Shown here in pieces: positions 23,065 through 36,439 of a stretch of DNA of 64,000 nt; the stretch's first letter is position 1, and each line of letters begins with the position of its first letter. The position numbers and the translations under genes are program-made. The stretch spans positions 11,222,001-11,286,000 of the forward strand of contig OX485803.1 in assembly GCA_950295325.1 (NCBI GenBank), read 5' to 3'. Under the pieces are notes generated by a model, which saw nothing but the letters and a program-made list of their open reading frames with translations, made no database searches and was not told where the DNA came from. The stretch comes from Polytrichum commune (Eukaryota; Streptophyta; Polytrichopsida; Polytrichales; Polytrichaceae).

Positions 23065-23358
23065 TAGTAATTCTTAGTTGAGGCAAATAGTTGGTAAGCC
23101 GCCATGGTGGAGTGGGCCCGGTTGGCCCCACCCAACATGGGTACTTAGTTGAATAATGTTACGGTATGTTAACATACATACATATGGAATGATCAAAACC
23201 CACAACATGAATGCCAACTCTTGACCAAGCAAGCATGTTTGATGAATAGCCTCTTCGCCAATATGCTACCGTCATTATTGGTCAATGTATTTCGGTGAAC
23301 CCCAAAAAATATCAACTTTTGTGTTTGGCTTTTATATGGTGGCACCAAGCGTGTGTTA

Positions 23359-23747
23359 GGGCCAGTTCACATGCGACCCCAAATCCCAAGTCCCAAGTCA
23401 CTTGAGGTCATCCACGCAATCTTAGTTGTTGAGAGCATGGAAGTTGGGACTTAACACTTCATGCAAAGTCCCAAGTCCCAAGTCCCAACTATGAAATGAA
23501 ATGCCTACATGGCAACATTTTTCGAAGGTCTTCTTGGGACTTGTGTTGAGAGTTCGGTCGAGCAAAAAGCTGAACCCAACTCTCAACTAAAGTCCCATGA
23601 TATTTGGGCATTAAATAATCAATATCAATTTTCAATTATATTTTACCATATTTTAATGGTTTCTTGAGGCTCAAAAGTTGGGACTTTGCCTCCATGTTGA
23701 GACTTGCTAACATGAGTGGGAGTTGGGACCCCATGTGAACCCACCCT
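23359..23747. mobile_element. MITE, ~389 bp, imperfect ~30-bp terminal inverted repeats
   Basis: The left end GGGCCAGTTCACATGCGACC and the reverse complement of the right end, GGGTGGGTTCACATGGGGTC, match over most positions and continue as C-CAA-TCCCA. The interior is rich in repeated CAAGTCCCAAGTCCCAA phrases and has no coding frame. The family (hAT-like or other) is not decided; flanking 8-bp duplications are not evident. Confidence 0.6.
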
Positions 23748-25468
23748 TCTAGTCTTGTGTGGGTGAGCAAAAGTTGCACATATGCTCACATGGAAAGACT
23801 TGTGTGTGGGGAGAGGGATTATTTCATATGAGCGTATGTGTCATTCATCCAACATAAAAGCCCTAAATTAAATACATTGCTAATGTTGTTATTTTGAATC
23901 AATTATTTTGAAAACACACCAAATTAGTGTAATCGAAGTCATTTGACATGAATTAACCACAAACCTATGAGGGTCAAGTTTTTATGTTGGATGGATGAGA
24001 GTACTTTCGTATGGGATAATTCCCTCTCTCTCTCTCTCCCTTGTGTGTAGGGTCATGGCAGTAAATAAGGACACTAGGTGTGTCTCCATTATGGTTGTGC
24101 CTTTATGATTTGCAATTACAACATTGAGGCCCCAAGGATACATCCAAGCCCCCATGTGAGGACTTTGTCCTTTTAAGGGTTGAGACATGGCCTACACTCA
24201 ATAGGTGAATCAAATTAGTTTTATTTTTGTATATTTGTTGTGTGGACCCATAACCAAAAAAACCCTGAAATATTGGTCTATGCCAAAGTTGAGTTGTCAC
24301 TTTGATAAACAAGTACATTATAAATCATAATATAATTTCCATGCCACAACAAAGTGTTGCTTAAGCAAGATAAATCATGATGTTCTTAGACATCTTAAAC
24401 AACATGCAGATGACATGTTTAGGAAGATTTGAGCATGTTTTCAAATTCTCTACTTTCTGGTTGATTTAATTCTATGGGTGGTTCCATTGATACACTTTTG
24501 ATATACTTAAATTTCATGAAAAATATGTGAATATTTAGTGTTTACTTGAATGTTATGCTCTTAAAACATGATGAAAAAAAGAAATATATATATATATGTT
24601 TTTTGATGATAAATTTAGACAGTTAAATGATATAATAATGAAAATATAAGTAAAAATTGCTAGAATATCAACATAATTAATTATGTATATTCTATCATAG
24701 GATCCTACATACAATCTTATTGGAGTATTATATGACAAAATTCATCACTTTATAATTATGGACTTGTACTTAGCTCGATTTAACTTAAATATTAACTTCG
24801 GTTGAATTGGAGACACTCCTAAATTTAAACCCAATCTTCTCTCTCATATCAAATGTGTTGGATGAAATGCGGTACTTACAATGGCCTTTGGGTAACGAGA
24901 TTCCATATAAACTCCATAGGGTTTGCAAACCCTAGAGTTATCCATTTTGTGACCTAATCGTCATTTAGTAACTACATCAGATTTGTTGTTTGATTTATGT
25001 AGGGTATATTAAATGCCAACTTAATTGTATACTTAACTCCATCAAGTGGAGATAACAAACTTAGGTCATGAACCACTACATAAATTTTGGTTTCTTATTG
25101 TTGGTTCTCTTCCATTAGATGTGTTTGAACCCTATGATAAAGGACTTGGATTCTATTCTTGTAGTAGATTGTAAAATTATCTAGTGGAAGAGAACTAGCT
25201 GTGAGGAACCCCAACTCTCGTAATGGACGACATAAACTCATCAATCCGGAAGATGAAAACTCTCTAAGGTACATGATCACTTAAACAATGAAAAGTTTGA
25301 CTTATTTGATCCCAAAAGCAATATCCAAAATCATGTACGAGTCTAATGGGACCCAATCAATTGAATGCCATGAATTCCACACGAAGGGAACATAATGTGG
25401 TTCCCATTGACATAGATGACCAAAAATCATTGATTTGAAGGATCTCATATATATATATATATATATAT
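23748..25468. other. Intergenic, nothing recognised
   Basis: AT-rich, with a (CT)n run near 24023 and (AT)n runs near 24583 and 25448. No supportable gene. Confidence 0.5.
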
Positions 25469-26046
25469 AGGGGTCCACTCTTCATTGAAGTTCTAAATGA
25501 TGAGCGTGAGTGACTATAAAATAAAACCCATGTATATGAGAAATTCACACAAAAAACAAAGGTGTACATATTGAAGGTCAACTAGAAAAATGGGCTTTTG
25601 GATTCATGCTAAGATTCTCAATCTAATGTTATAAATGCCTCCACTACATACACAAAATACAAATCATGAAAAGGAGTCTTGCTATGTGTACATTCTACTT
25701 TCACTTCACATTAAGATTTACCAAAGACTTCAATATGACTTTCTCATAGGATGGAACTCATAATAATCCAATCCTACAACACGAGCCCATTGTCAAAATA
25801 TCTCTAAAATTTGAGACCCTCTTTTGTACATTTGATTCTACTCTAAATTTTAATAGCCTTTTTATTTGTACACATAGGAGGTAGAGAGAGCTAGAGAAGA
25901 AACGCTGACCCCTGATGGGATCACATAGGAGGTACAAACAATGCCCCCCCCCCCTCTTATGTAAATTGTGTACACTTATGCCTCATATGGTATCTCTTTT
26001 TACACTCACCTTGGTTTGTATGTGGTATGAACAATGAACCCTCAAG
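25469..26046. mobile_element. MITE family M1, copy a
   Basis: The left end (GGGGTCCACTCTTCATTG) and the next ~100 bases match the left end of copy b (29914) and the reverse-complemented right end of copy c (43639). The right end (near GGTATGAACAATGAACCC, 26025-26041) matches the reverse-complemented left end of copy c. It ends with a degenerate inverted repeat. There is no coding capacity; a poly-C run lies near 25945. Confidence 0.6.
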
Positions 26047-26411
26047 GGCCTTTCAGAGACTTCATTTGTTACAAACACTTGCTACTACACATAGTATATG
26101 AAGGAGAAAGAGAAGGAAATGATATCAACCGAAGAAGGTTGACAACTATAAGAAACACTTCATCAAAAGAGACATGCTACACGCATATGCTTAGTTCAAA
26201 ACACGACATCTTGTGCATTGTGAGGTTCCTCAATCATTATTTGTATAAAGAATAATATGTGTGGACCCCCCCCCCCTCCTTCAACTTCCCTTTGAATGTA
26301 CATTTGCATATGCAGATATGAAGCGACTTTCAGTAGAGTTTTGAGTTACAGATAACCACTATAATTCCAGTCCACACACATATAGAAATGCCTATGTATG
26401 TTTGGAATTTT

Positions 26412-26557
26412 CATAACATTATATAGATTCATAACAGTGTTATGTGGGACTCACGATATTTTGTAGAATATTCCTCACATCCAGTATGAATGTGAGGAAT
26501 ATTTTGCATAATATTGTCAATCCCATAGAACATTGTTATGAATCTTAATAGTGTTAG
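26412..26557. mobile_element. Fold-back MITE family M2, copy 1
   Basis: Nearly the whole ~146 bases form one inverted repeat. The left arm reads CATAACATTATATAGATTCA, and the reverse-complemented right arm reads CTAACACTATTAAGATTCAT. Both continue through TAACARTGTT and on to a shared ATATTCCTCAC at the centre. A second copy is at 54545-54687. Confidence 0.7.
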
Positions 26558-28987
26558 GTTACAAACCTATATTGGTAGACAATTACTTGACTACAAAACA
26601 AAAAGGTGCTTTAATGAATCACTATTTGCAAAAGTGGTAATGACCTTCCTAATATGAAGACTATAAATGTTGGGAAATCCTTACCTGCCAAATGAGGAGA
26701 GGGGACACATGGCACAAATCAAGCCATCTTGTCCTATGATTAGTCCTTAACTTGCATACTTAGGGTTAAACTAAGTGACATCCACTTATCTATGTGAGTG
26801 AGGGGCTGATCAAAGCAACCACTTCTGGCACCATTTGTCACCATCTTTGGCTGTAATAATGTGAAAAGTGATGGATCAACATCTATTTTTCAACATAATC
26901 CCCATCAATTTCACGATTAGAATCGGACGGAGAAATTGGTGTGATTAGGGCATGAATGAGAGAGGTGTTGCATGCGAATTGATGGTAATTCTAGAGCGTG
27001 GTTATCTAGAGTTGTGTCGAGGGGTAATGTCGTCAAGTACTCACACATACAAGGTTTAGAGGAGTTGCTTGTGTATAATTTGTTGCAGAGAAACATGCAT
27101 GCTTGTTTTTAAATGTGTTTATATCTTCACACTTGTGACATCGATAAACAAGTTGAGTAATGTTGTGGACACCTCGTGTACATAACTAACCTCATTTTGT
27201 GATGGATGCTTTTATGAACACATGTGAGCCAATTTCTTCAAGTTTGGAGTGCTAAGGAGGATGCATGCAAAGCGAGTTTGCTTGTTTTTGTTTGTTTGTA
27301 TCCAAGTGGATTACATATATGGTTGTAAGGATACACACTTAAGACAAACGTTTTCCTTGGACTATAACTCAAGGTGGATAATGACATGGGTAATTCTTTG
27401 GCTATGAGATGAGAAAGTTTGTATTTGTATGGGGGTGTGGTTACAAGCACCAATCCTCTTATTTGTATCCCAAAATTCTATGGTGTGTTGGCTTTGATAT
27501 GAACAAGGTTAAGTCATGCTTTGTTGATTGTCACCGACTATTTGTAGCCCTTGACGAGTACACAACCAAAAGTTTAAACCATAAAGGAAACATCACACTG
27601 TTTGGCAAGATAGTAGTGCCTTGAAGAAGGTGATCTCTCTCTCTCTCTACTTTAGCCATAATGATTTTATTAGATATCAAGATATCAATCCAAAGGAAAC
27701 TATCATAGGGTTCATCAAAGTTTACCTAACACATATCCACCGTAGATGTGACACTACATATCTAAGGTGCATGTTCTTTACCTAATCTTATATTAAGTGT
27801 AGAGAAATGTGAGCACCTTCTTTCAAAGGTTTAGCCACAAGTGGATGCTTACCCTACGTTAAAAAAATTAGGATTAGTGTAAGTGGTGCAGACTAGTAAA
27901 AGCGGGTGGTGCTTGTAACCTACCACAAGCTTTGGTTGCACAAGGTCCGAATGGCTAAGAACATGTAGAATACTCATGAAAGGGATGTGTATTCTTTGAT
28001 ACAAAGTATTTGGTTATACCATGATTGATTGTGTGACATAGATAACAATTAGGCTATGATGTTATTCACCTCGTGTACGCTACTAACCCTCTATGTGGAT
28101 TTGGTTGGTGGTATGGGCACAGGTCTGGCATAGCCTTCACAAACTTGGCGATATTCTTAAACTTTGCATCTCATCCTTTGTTACAAGTAGTGTGTATTTT
28201 GCTTAGATATTTTGCAAGAAAGTTTGTAATACAAAGCATTTTTTATTTGAGTAAAAAGACCTTTGAGGTTAGCTTGTGTTGATATTACATACATCTTTCT
28301 TTTTTTGACTAAGTGAGAGATGGGTATGAGGTATGGAATAATACATAAGTTTACCTGACCAATACCCTATAAGTGAAGTAAATAAAGTTATGATGATTAC
28401 TTTGAGTTGTCCACCGAGTTATGAAAAGTATTGGTTATGGTGGAAAGTGTTTTTCCATAAGGGAGGGTCCCACCTACCCTCCCGGAGTTTGAGGGCAACA
28501 TAGATACGTGGAAGGAATGATTTGGCCTCTATACAAGAGGATGTATTCAAACATGACTAAGCTTGAATGTAAGCATAGATATGATCAAGACATGCCCAAC
28601 TCTCTCTACAAGGAAACTCAATGCAAGACCTTGTCTTATCCCAAATACATGGACATTAGGAGTTTCCAACAGGCTTTATATTCCAAAGTAAATGCAACTA
28701 TGAATTTGTTGGAGGAAGATTAATGCTTCCCTTGCCTAAGGTAGAAGTTGCCAAAACTAACATCCCATCCAAAACCAACACCCTAAAAACATGCACTACA
28801 AATACATATCGATCTCAAAAACGTTCACCACCTCAACATCAAGTTTTCGTATTTGTTTTGTGTCATCTACCAATAAAACTTTGAACCCTTGTAACTTTCC
28901 CACACACAACCCAAATAAGACATACTTTGGTGCATTGCGATCCATTTCCAATTGCTAACAAGGAGCATCTAAATGTGCATGAATCTA
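26558..28987. other. Intergenic, nothing recognised
   Basis: No motif-bearing frame. Small open frames at 27409-27624, 28073-28282 and 28508-28723 have no recognisable content. The last (LYKETQCKTLSYPKYMDIRS) could be a transposon relic, but I cannot support it. Confidence 0.45.
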
Positions 28988-29412
28988 AGGTAGAAATACC
29001 GTAACCCGTTAACCACCCTCTAGCCGTGCACTAGACCGCCGTCATAATAGTGAAGTGCCATTTCTAAAACCGATCATGGCTCGGCAACAACTTCAATGCG
29101 TGTACACTTAGTGTAGCCAATGGGAGTCAAGTGTTAATATACTCATGAGGTAACCGATTTAGGCGATATTCTGTATGGAAATGCGGATTACCGTGTTCGG
29201 TGTAGGGAGAATCTAGTGAATGAGTAGGGGTTTGGACAACTTTCCACTTTGAAAAATTGTAGCAATTTTTGTATAAGACAGAAAAATATGAAACAACTTG
29301 CATTCTTCATGAATCCTTCTCGTCTATCTTGGGAAATTATCTCATGATTGTCAGACCAGATCTTCAATGCCATAAAATCACCTTATTTTCACAGGTTATG
29401 GTATTTCTACCT
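28988..29412. mobile_element. MITE with TA target duplication and 19-bp inverted repeats
   Basis: Left AGGTAGAAATACCGTAACC (28988-29006) and right GGTTATGGTATTTCTACCT (29394-29412) are inverted repeats differing at one position. Both are flanked by TA (28986-28987 and 29413-29414). A TA duplication points to the Tc1/mariner superfamily. The 425-bp interior is noncoding. Confidence 0.75.
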
Positions 29413-29913
29413 TAGTAGCAAGTAGTTGATACACACAGTGCTCAAAGTGACGGTTTCAACACCATATACTTTAATTGTGCCTTTATGGCTTCGGAGTTGG
29501 GACGAGCTAACAGTATTGTCCTGACAATCATCCGACATATATGGCGGTGGTCTCGTGAAGTACAAAATAATATCTGTCATTGCTCGATGAAACTTCAAGG
29601 CGGAACGTACCAAACGTCCTTGAAAGTCCTTGGCAACCACCGTAACCAATCAACCCAAAAGGAGAAAAAAAAATGCTCCTCGTTGAAAGTCTTACTTGGT
29701 GTCCCAATGGGGCCACTTTAGACATTATACACTAGCTAGAGAAGATGCATATATTGGGTTTGGCCAATAGGGACATTTCGGTTCATTAAGTGCCGACATT
29801 TACATAATATTGATGAATAATGAAAGTGGATCTCATGGTTTCTAGCTACTCCAAGTTGTGGCGAAACAATGATGGCACCACGTGCCTAAAAAGATACATG
29901 GACTAGTACACTC

Positions 29914-30375
29914 CCAGGGGTTGGACTATTCATTGGAAATCTAAATGACGTGCATGGGTCACTGTGAAATTATACCCCCTGTATACGAGAAGCTTATAGA
30001 GAGAAAAATAAGTGTATGTGTACTAATGCCATGCTAGAAAACCACCTCGCATATTTATACTAAGCTTTTCAATTAGACGTGGTAAATGTCTCCACTACAT
30101 ACACAAAATACATCATGAATTCAGCAGGCCATGTTCACTTTCCAATGAGAAAGTCGTTAAGCAATTTTTCATCCATAGCATGTAATTCAATGATTGTATC
30201 AAATACAGAAAAAGACAAGTGCACAGTAAGTTGGTTACCATTCAAAGAGCAAAACTCAAGGAAGTTCATGACCGCCCCAAGAGTGTCTAGTTTGTGAAAA
30301 CCTAGAACTTAAATGCAAACCCTAACAAGAACATACATGGTAGTCATTAGAGGACTATGACCATGGGCATGTAAG
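29914..30375. mobile_element. MITE family M1, copy b (right end missing)
   Basis: Begins CCAGGGGTTGGACTATTCATTG. It follows copy c (reverse-complemented) through TCTAGTTTGT, AAATGCAAAC and CATGGTAG-CATTA, up to about 30360. The far terminal repeat is not seen, so this copy is truncated or diverged. Confidence 0.55.
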
Positions 30376-33300
30376 ATGTTAACGTTTGTTCATTGAAAAA
30401 TTATTGCAATGTAAGTCTTGTTACGATGACTTCAAAAAACGTCACTAAATATTGCATATAGTGTCACTTACTATTCAGAGTTACACAATATTGTATCTTC
30501 TTACGTTTGATGTGATTTTTCCTACCAAGTATAATAGTTAATGTTCTATGATGTTCAAACAATCAATTTGACCTTTGTTGGAAAGAATTGAGAAATACAT
30601 TTAATAGTTATAGCATTCCATAATCTCAATTATTAAGTGACACTAAATAAAATATATAGTGTAATCTAATTGAGAGGGAATTGTTGCATAAAAATGTACC
30701 TCACACCCATGCATGCCAAAATGTTTCTCCCCCTCTTAACTTTGTAGTTGATCCGAAGTTTCAAAAGTGTCCCATTGGATTATTTCAAAGTCACTTGAAG
30801 CTAATTCGGTGTCAATTACATCCGAAAATTAGCCTCCAATCTACATACTACTTAAAGACTCTTTCTTTTTGGGTGAGATGAATGAAGGCACGCTCGTAAA
30901 GCCGCCCTTTTCGCCTCTCATCTTCTATTATTTTACTCCAATGTGGCGTTATTATCAAAGTTGGCAATTTGTGGTACTTTGACTCATCTTCTTTGTGAAT
31001 ATTTTATAACACGATAAGTTGATGAAGGACATTGACGTGGCACCCTTATGTTAGGTACGTGTCACAACATATTGCCATGAAGACAACATCAACCGCAAAA
31101 TAAAGAGTAGTACAAGTGATTGTTGTGGGTCACAAAAACAAGTGAAGTTCTCACCTAGTTGTGGGCCTTGGAGAATATTGATATGGTTTTAAATGAAGCA
31201 CTATCGTAGGCCACTCGTTGATGCAACTTCGGCATTTTGGTGCCAAAATAAACGTTCCTTACGGTGACACATGGATTTTTGTAGGGTTTAGGCTTGTAGA
31301 AAAGTGAAATGGGTCACTTCGCTTGAAATTTCAATTGACTCGTGTCAAACTTGGTCATCATCTATGACATGTGTGAAATCGCTACATCCAACACATGAAA
31401 GTTATTTACACATATTCAATAGACGATATGGTATGGCAATTGCATATAAAGCTACACATGATTGTGGGAAACATATGTTTGGCATTAACATAAGAAATTC
31501 TTACAAAGGTAGATTGTACTATGAAACACCTTATCAGTTTAGGCATTTTTCTTGTAGCCCCCCCCCCCCTCCCCCTCCCATCATAGTAGATCATCTTGTC
31601 CACATGCTTTGACCAACAACAATGTGATATGTTACACTAGTGTTTACAAAAAAAAACAAAAAAAAAACAAAAACTTTTTGTGTCATAATCAACAAGGTAC
31701 AACAATATGCTTTTGGATCGGGGACACACACAATATTCGTTGCACTACAAAAAGGGTGTTATTTAAAAGCATGGATGTAAAGTATACATAGTTATACTAA
31801 GGGTATAGAATTTCTTCATTTCGTAGATACAATAGGCTATTCCTAGTACAATATGAGTTGTTAGCCTACATTAAAGGTTATATGCATCAAGTTTTTGGGG
31901 TATTTGTATATTAAACAATTTGTTATTTATCAATCTTCTACATTGTGTAATTTAAGTATTTCTTACCTATAAGTTAGCACATTCGTTTGCAAGGCCTAAA
32001 ACTTTGTATAAAAGGCATATTCATTTTGGGGGTGATACATGTGCGTTATTTGTATTTCAACTATGCGTCCAACCCCTAGGGCTTTGGGGGTCTCCCCTTT
32101 TAGAGTAAGTTGTATGAGAAAGATACACATGAAACCACATCTTATATATCAAGGGAACCCAAGCTCCATCTAAGATGAGCGGGGTCTCATTCACTTCAGT
32201 GAAAACTAATTAGAATTTTCAATTTTCTTTTTCTTTCATTTAGTTGCTATTGTTGCATAGTTACAACTTCCAAAGCCAAAAATGAACGTAACAAAGCACA
32301 TCAACAAGGCTCACTATTTGAGATGTGTCAATGCTAGGATTTGTGGGCCTAAAAAAACATTTTTTTTTGCTTTGCACCCACATCTTTCCTAGGACATTAA
32401 ACATGTGATTGCTTACATGTCGATTAACAAATACAAATCAAGGTTGTAGTCATTATCGTCACAACTTTTGAAGGTCATATGAAAAACTTATTCAATATGT
32501 GAATGAAGAGTCTCTTTCATTTTAAATGATCATACATGTCTCCGAAATTATGTCGCCTATTGAACCTAAAAGCGCAATTTGCATAATATAGGGCAAACGC
32601 TAAACACATATATATTTTGGTGTCCGTTCTTAGATCCACACCAAATCACATGGCCACTCTAATTTAGGGTATGTGCACCTATTATGAACAATTACCTAAA
32701 TTGAACAAAGTTCATGACATCTTAGATTCTAGATGTGAGATGAAAAACGTTCTTAGGTTGTATCCATTTTAGGCAAAATGTTCTCTAGATTATTCTCTAG
32801 ATTTATGTGGAGTGTTGTCAAAGAAAATCCTCATGCCATGTATGCATGCATGGTAAAATACAATTTATACAATTTTACTGTTATTTTTAAAGAAATGTAA
32901 TTGATGTGTGGAATGTGGATTGACCCAAAAAAAACCATACAAAAAAGTTAAATTCTCTAGACTTATCTAGAGAGTGTTGTCAAAGAAAAATCTCATGCCA
33001 TGCATGTACACATACAATTCATATGTTCCATATGAAATTAATTTACCTTAATGAAAGAAAAAAGAAAAAAGAAGAGCTTCCATGTGAAATTTCATTTACT
33101 CTTGTTTTTTATGAAAAGTAATTGATGAAAGGAGGACATTTTTCACGGAATTTGTGGATGAATAAACAATCATACCTAAAAAAAGAAAAGGAAGACATGG
33201 ATGTCAAACGTAAAGAACATTAGATAAATCTAGAGCTTTGTGGCCACGGAGTTCTAGTCCATAATGGGTGCGTATACCTTAGGTGGCCATCCATGGAATG

Positions 33301-35921
33301 GGCATGGGACACTCAATTATGAATTTAAAAACAATGGGCGACCAAAGAGGGATATGTCAAGTAATAGTTTTGACACATGGTTTTGAAAATAAATGCAAAC
33401 ATCCTTAGTACGTTGAGGGAAATGTCAAGCATTTAAGATAACAAATGATTAAGTAGAGCAAGGACAATAAACAATCTAAGGTATGTGGACCTTACATAGT
33501 TACTCTTCTTAGTTAAACACATGATAATTGTTTGAGTAGTGTTGTGGAGACTGTAAGGCACAAATCGTTGTTAACAACGGACACTCAAAAGACTTATGTT
33601 ATGATGAGATTGGACTCCGTGTTCAAAATATAGACATCATTCTAGGTTAAATCACTAACTTGATTGGGAGGGCCTACTATGTGAATATTTATAGGATATA
33701 ATTTTAATTAAAAATTAGTTTGAACTTGAATTTTGACCCAGTAATACTTTGATGTCTTATAAGTTTTGCATCTCAACTTCAAGATGTGAATCTTGACTAA
33801 AACTTCTCCAACTTCGAGATGTAGTTTGCAAAAACTAGCTTCATTAAAATACACTCAATCCTATTCAATATTGACAATACATTTCACTATGCCTCTCCTC
33901 AAAAGATAGATAGATAGATAAATAAATAAATAGATAGATAGACCTACGTCCCATTGAGGCAAGTGCGAACTCTCCTCATCTAAGGTAGACTACCCTTCTT
34001 TGGTGACTTGTCTTATTAGAATACCTATATATAAGTGGTATGCAATTTCATGTGGCTCCAAGAACAAATACCAAAAAAACATGTGTTTAAAAGAGATTGG
34101 GTTGCATACCCATTGCGTGCTTAGAATATGATAACCATTATAGGTTCATGAGCCACCATATTTAGTGAGACTTATATGACCACTTGATGAGCAGAAGAAT
34201 CTCCACTTTGATAATGAATAAGATATTTGTATGAGCCCCAAAAAGTATGAGGAAAGTGGCTACGGCTTCAATTTGCTAACCATCATGTAGTAATCATGTG
34301 TTTCATATCCTAGGAGAAGTGCGCTAGTCGGAAAAAAATGACCTTTTAAGACCCATCTACACTATTAATTCTCTCCCCCCATGGCTTATCTTAAATGTGG
34401 GAGTCAACTTATATAATTTATTTTCACTTTCTATTCTACTACACTATAATCTACTATTTTGCATTCACTCTACATTTCATTTCCCACTCCCTATACCCAT
34501 TCATGTGGAGTTCCCACAATGCCTCTATCCCAAGTTTGGAACAAAGCCAAATAAAAATTGAACTTTCAAAGTAGATGACTTTTAAAAGTGCAATCAATTC
34601 TTTTAGACGGCAGACACAAACTACACCTTCAAGAATTCACTCAAAAATCAAGATGTAGTTTGTGACTTCCATCTAAATGAAATAACCACGTATATGGATA
34701 TCATATAATTTATGGTTCTTGGTAAAGGTATTTCAAGAAATGCACAAATAATTATGTTATTGCAAATCTCAATTGAGTTGCAAGTTTACATATAGAGCCC
34801 CTAAGATTTGAGATGAGTATTTTTTGTTTCAACCATCATACATCTTGTCATTTATCCCCTCTCATCCCCAATCATCCATTTTGATAGGTGATGAAATATA
34901 GAGATCCAATTGATCTCATGACACGATCTTTAAATATAGTTAGGACTATGTTGGTACCAACTGCCAATTAATTCAATAACTTGACCAAACATGTTATTGG
35001 TCATTTTAGGTTTTACAGTTGCTTCAACTTCAATGACCTATGTTGTAGGACCAAATTGCTTTACACCTCACCCAATGATTGAGAAAGTGTTCAATATTTT
35101 TTAAAACAAATCATAGTACTTACAAGGTACATATATTGTAGGATGGTACAAAGTTCGTACTTGTAAATAAGGGGTACATTTCATTAGAAATGAATTTCAT
35201 TGAAAACATAAATTGTGATTATTAATTTGACCTATTTTTATATGTGCATTGACGGGATTTACTTCAAAAATTTATGTACTAACTTCATTGTGATTAATGC
35301 ACAATATTACAACTCTAACAAGTAAGTGCCCTAGTATGACAATATCAATGAGCAATATATGAAGCTATGTTATATCCCATCCTCCGGGATTTACATGGGT
35401 ATACAAACTCCAATATTACCATGTAAGTTCATTCATATTGGATCAGGCCCTACATGTTTATGGTTGATTCATTTGCGAAGGTCCCATTGAAATACTTTGA
35501 GATCAATAATGCCATTTTGGATTCGAATCGCACCCTTTAACATGCATCTACTTCATGTTGCAAATTAGACCACTGTATTTTCACCTTCCAAAATAGACGA
35601 GGTTACTTAGTCATGATGGAGGTTGAATATCATGTTCATGTTGGATTTCGTGCTAAATTCGATTCATTAGTACTACTCCACTAGCATCCCTCTCTCATGT
35701 CACAAAATATTTAGCAAGGGGGGACCAAAAAAACAAGCAATCCACGTCATGATAAAAGTGAAGTATTCCTTCCTCACACGGCTCAAGTGACAACTCGTGA
35801 TGGCATCATAAGTGTGCACGCTACCCACAACCGTCTTCCATTTCTCACGTACAAGAGTGTTGCGGCGCCTAACTTACTTGGTGGTTGTCTTTCATTTTTA
35901 TGCATCTACGTGTTCCAGTGA
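30376..35921. other. Long intergenic stretch
   Basis: About 5.5 kb without a supportable gene. Contents noted: poly-C near 31558; a CACTACAAAAAGGG string at 31743 resembling a lone CACTA end; a diverged tandem duplication of ~161 bp at about 32792 and 32951 (shared TTCTCTAGA-TTAT and GTGTTGTCAAAGAAAA); and a GATA/AATA tetranucleotide run at about 33908-33946. Confidence 0.5.
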
Positions 35922-36320
35922 CTAGCCGATGGAAGCTAGGACATGAGCGATGTCATGTAGAGTCATTTGCTGTGAATGCATGAATTTTTTACACTTGACA
36001 TTCAATTTCAATTTGTTAATGTTTCGTTGGAAAGTCTCAAACGATCGTTGCAGTTCATCATTTATCTGTCCAACTCCTGTTTGCGCATTGGAGCAAAGCA
36101 ATTGGTCGCCGATGTCGTGAATAGTGTTGTGTAGAGCTTCAAAGCCTTTGAGGCCAGTAGCACTTTTAGATTCAACAAATGTCTCAATAGGTTGGATTTC
36201 GTCATCGATAGGTGGTTCTTCTTCAATTTGCATCGTTTCCAGAACTTTGTCAACGTCCTCCAGTATAACAAGACAATATTCTTCGTTGTTTGTGTCATCG
36301 ATATTAAAAAAATCGTTCAT
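35922..36320 (-). CDS. Hypothetical acidic protein or transposon remnant
   Basis: 132 codons from a true ATG (36318-36320). The N-terminal half is Asp/Glu-rich (VILEDVDKVLETMQIEEE) and the second half is helical and heptad-like (ELQRSFETFQRNINKLKL). No catalytic motif is visible. The mix of an acidic linker and a helical tail resembles the C-terminal tails of pogo/Tigger-type transposases, but I cannot demonstrate homology to the 55.7-kb remnant. It lies just upstream of copy B of the degenerate element and may be unrelated to it. It could equally be an exon of an unknown gene. Confidence 0.35.
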   Translation of the reverse strand: MNDFFNIDDTNNEEYCLVILEDVDKVLETMQIEEEPPIDDEIQPIETFVESKSATGLKGFEALHNTIHDIGDQLLCSNAQTGVGQINDELQRSFETFQRNINKLKLNVKCKKFMHSQQMTLHDIAHVLASIG

Positions 36321-36439
36321 TTCTTCTTACTTCACATCAATGGGCTTCAGTCAAGAGGGTTGCCTCATGTTTCATCTGTTTCCCGTTGCGATTCATCCAA
36401 GTAGAGGGTCTAGCAAATGATATGAGTAAAGTATGCACC

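Noticed and set aside
22660-23067. 135-codon frame at the 3' end of the retrotransposon
   Set aside because: It runs through the TATC tail and target duplication into flanking DNA, and has no motif.
571-31760. CACTACAAG/CACTACAAAAAGGG strings at 571, 6397, 8559 and 31743 as CACTA transposon ends
   Set aside because: No matching opposite ends or 3-bp duplications found; a 5-9 base motif in 64 kb is expected by chance.
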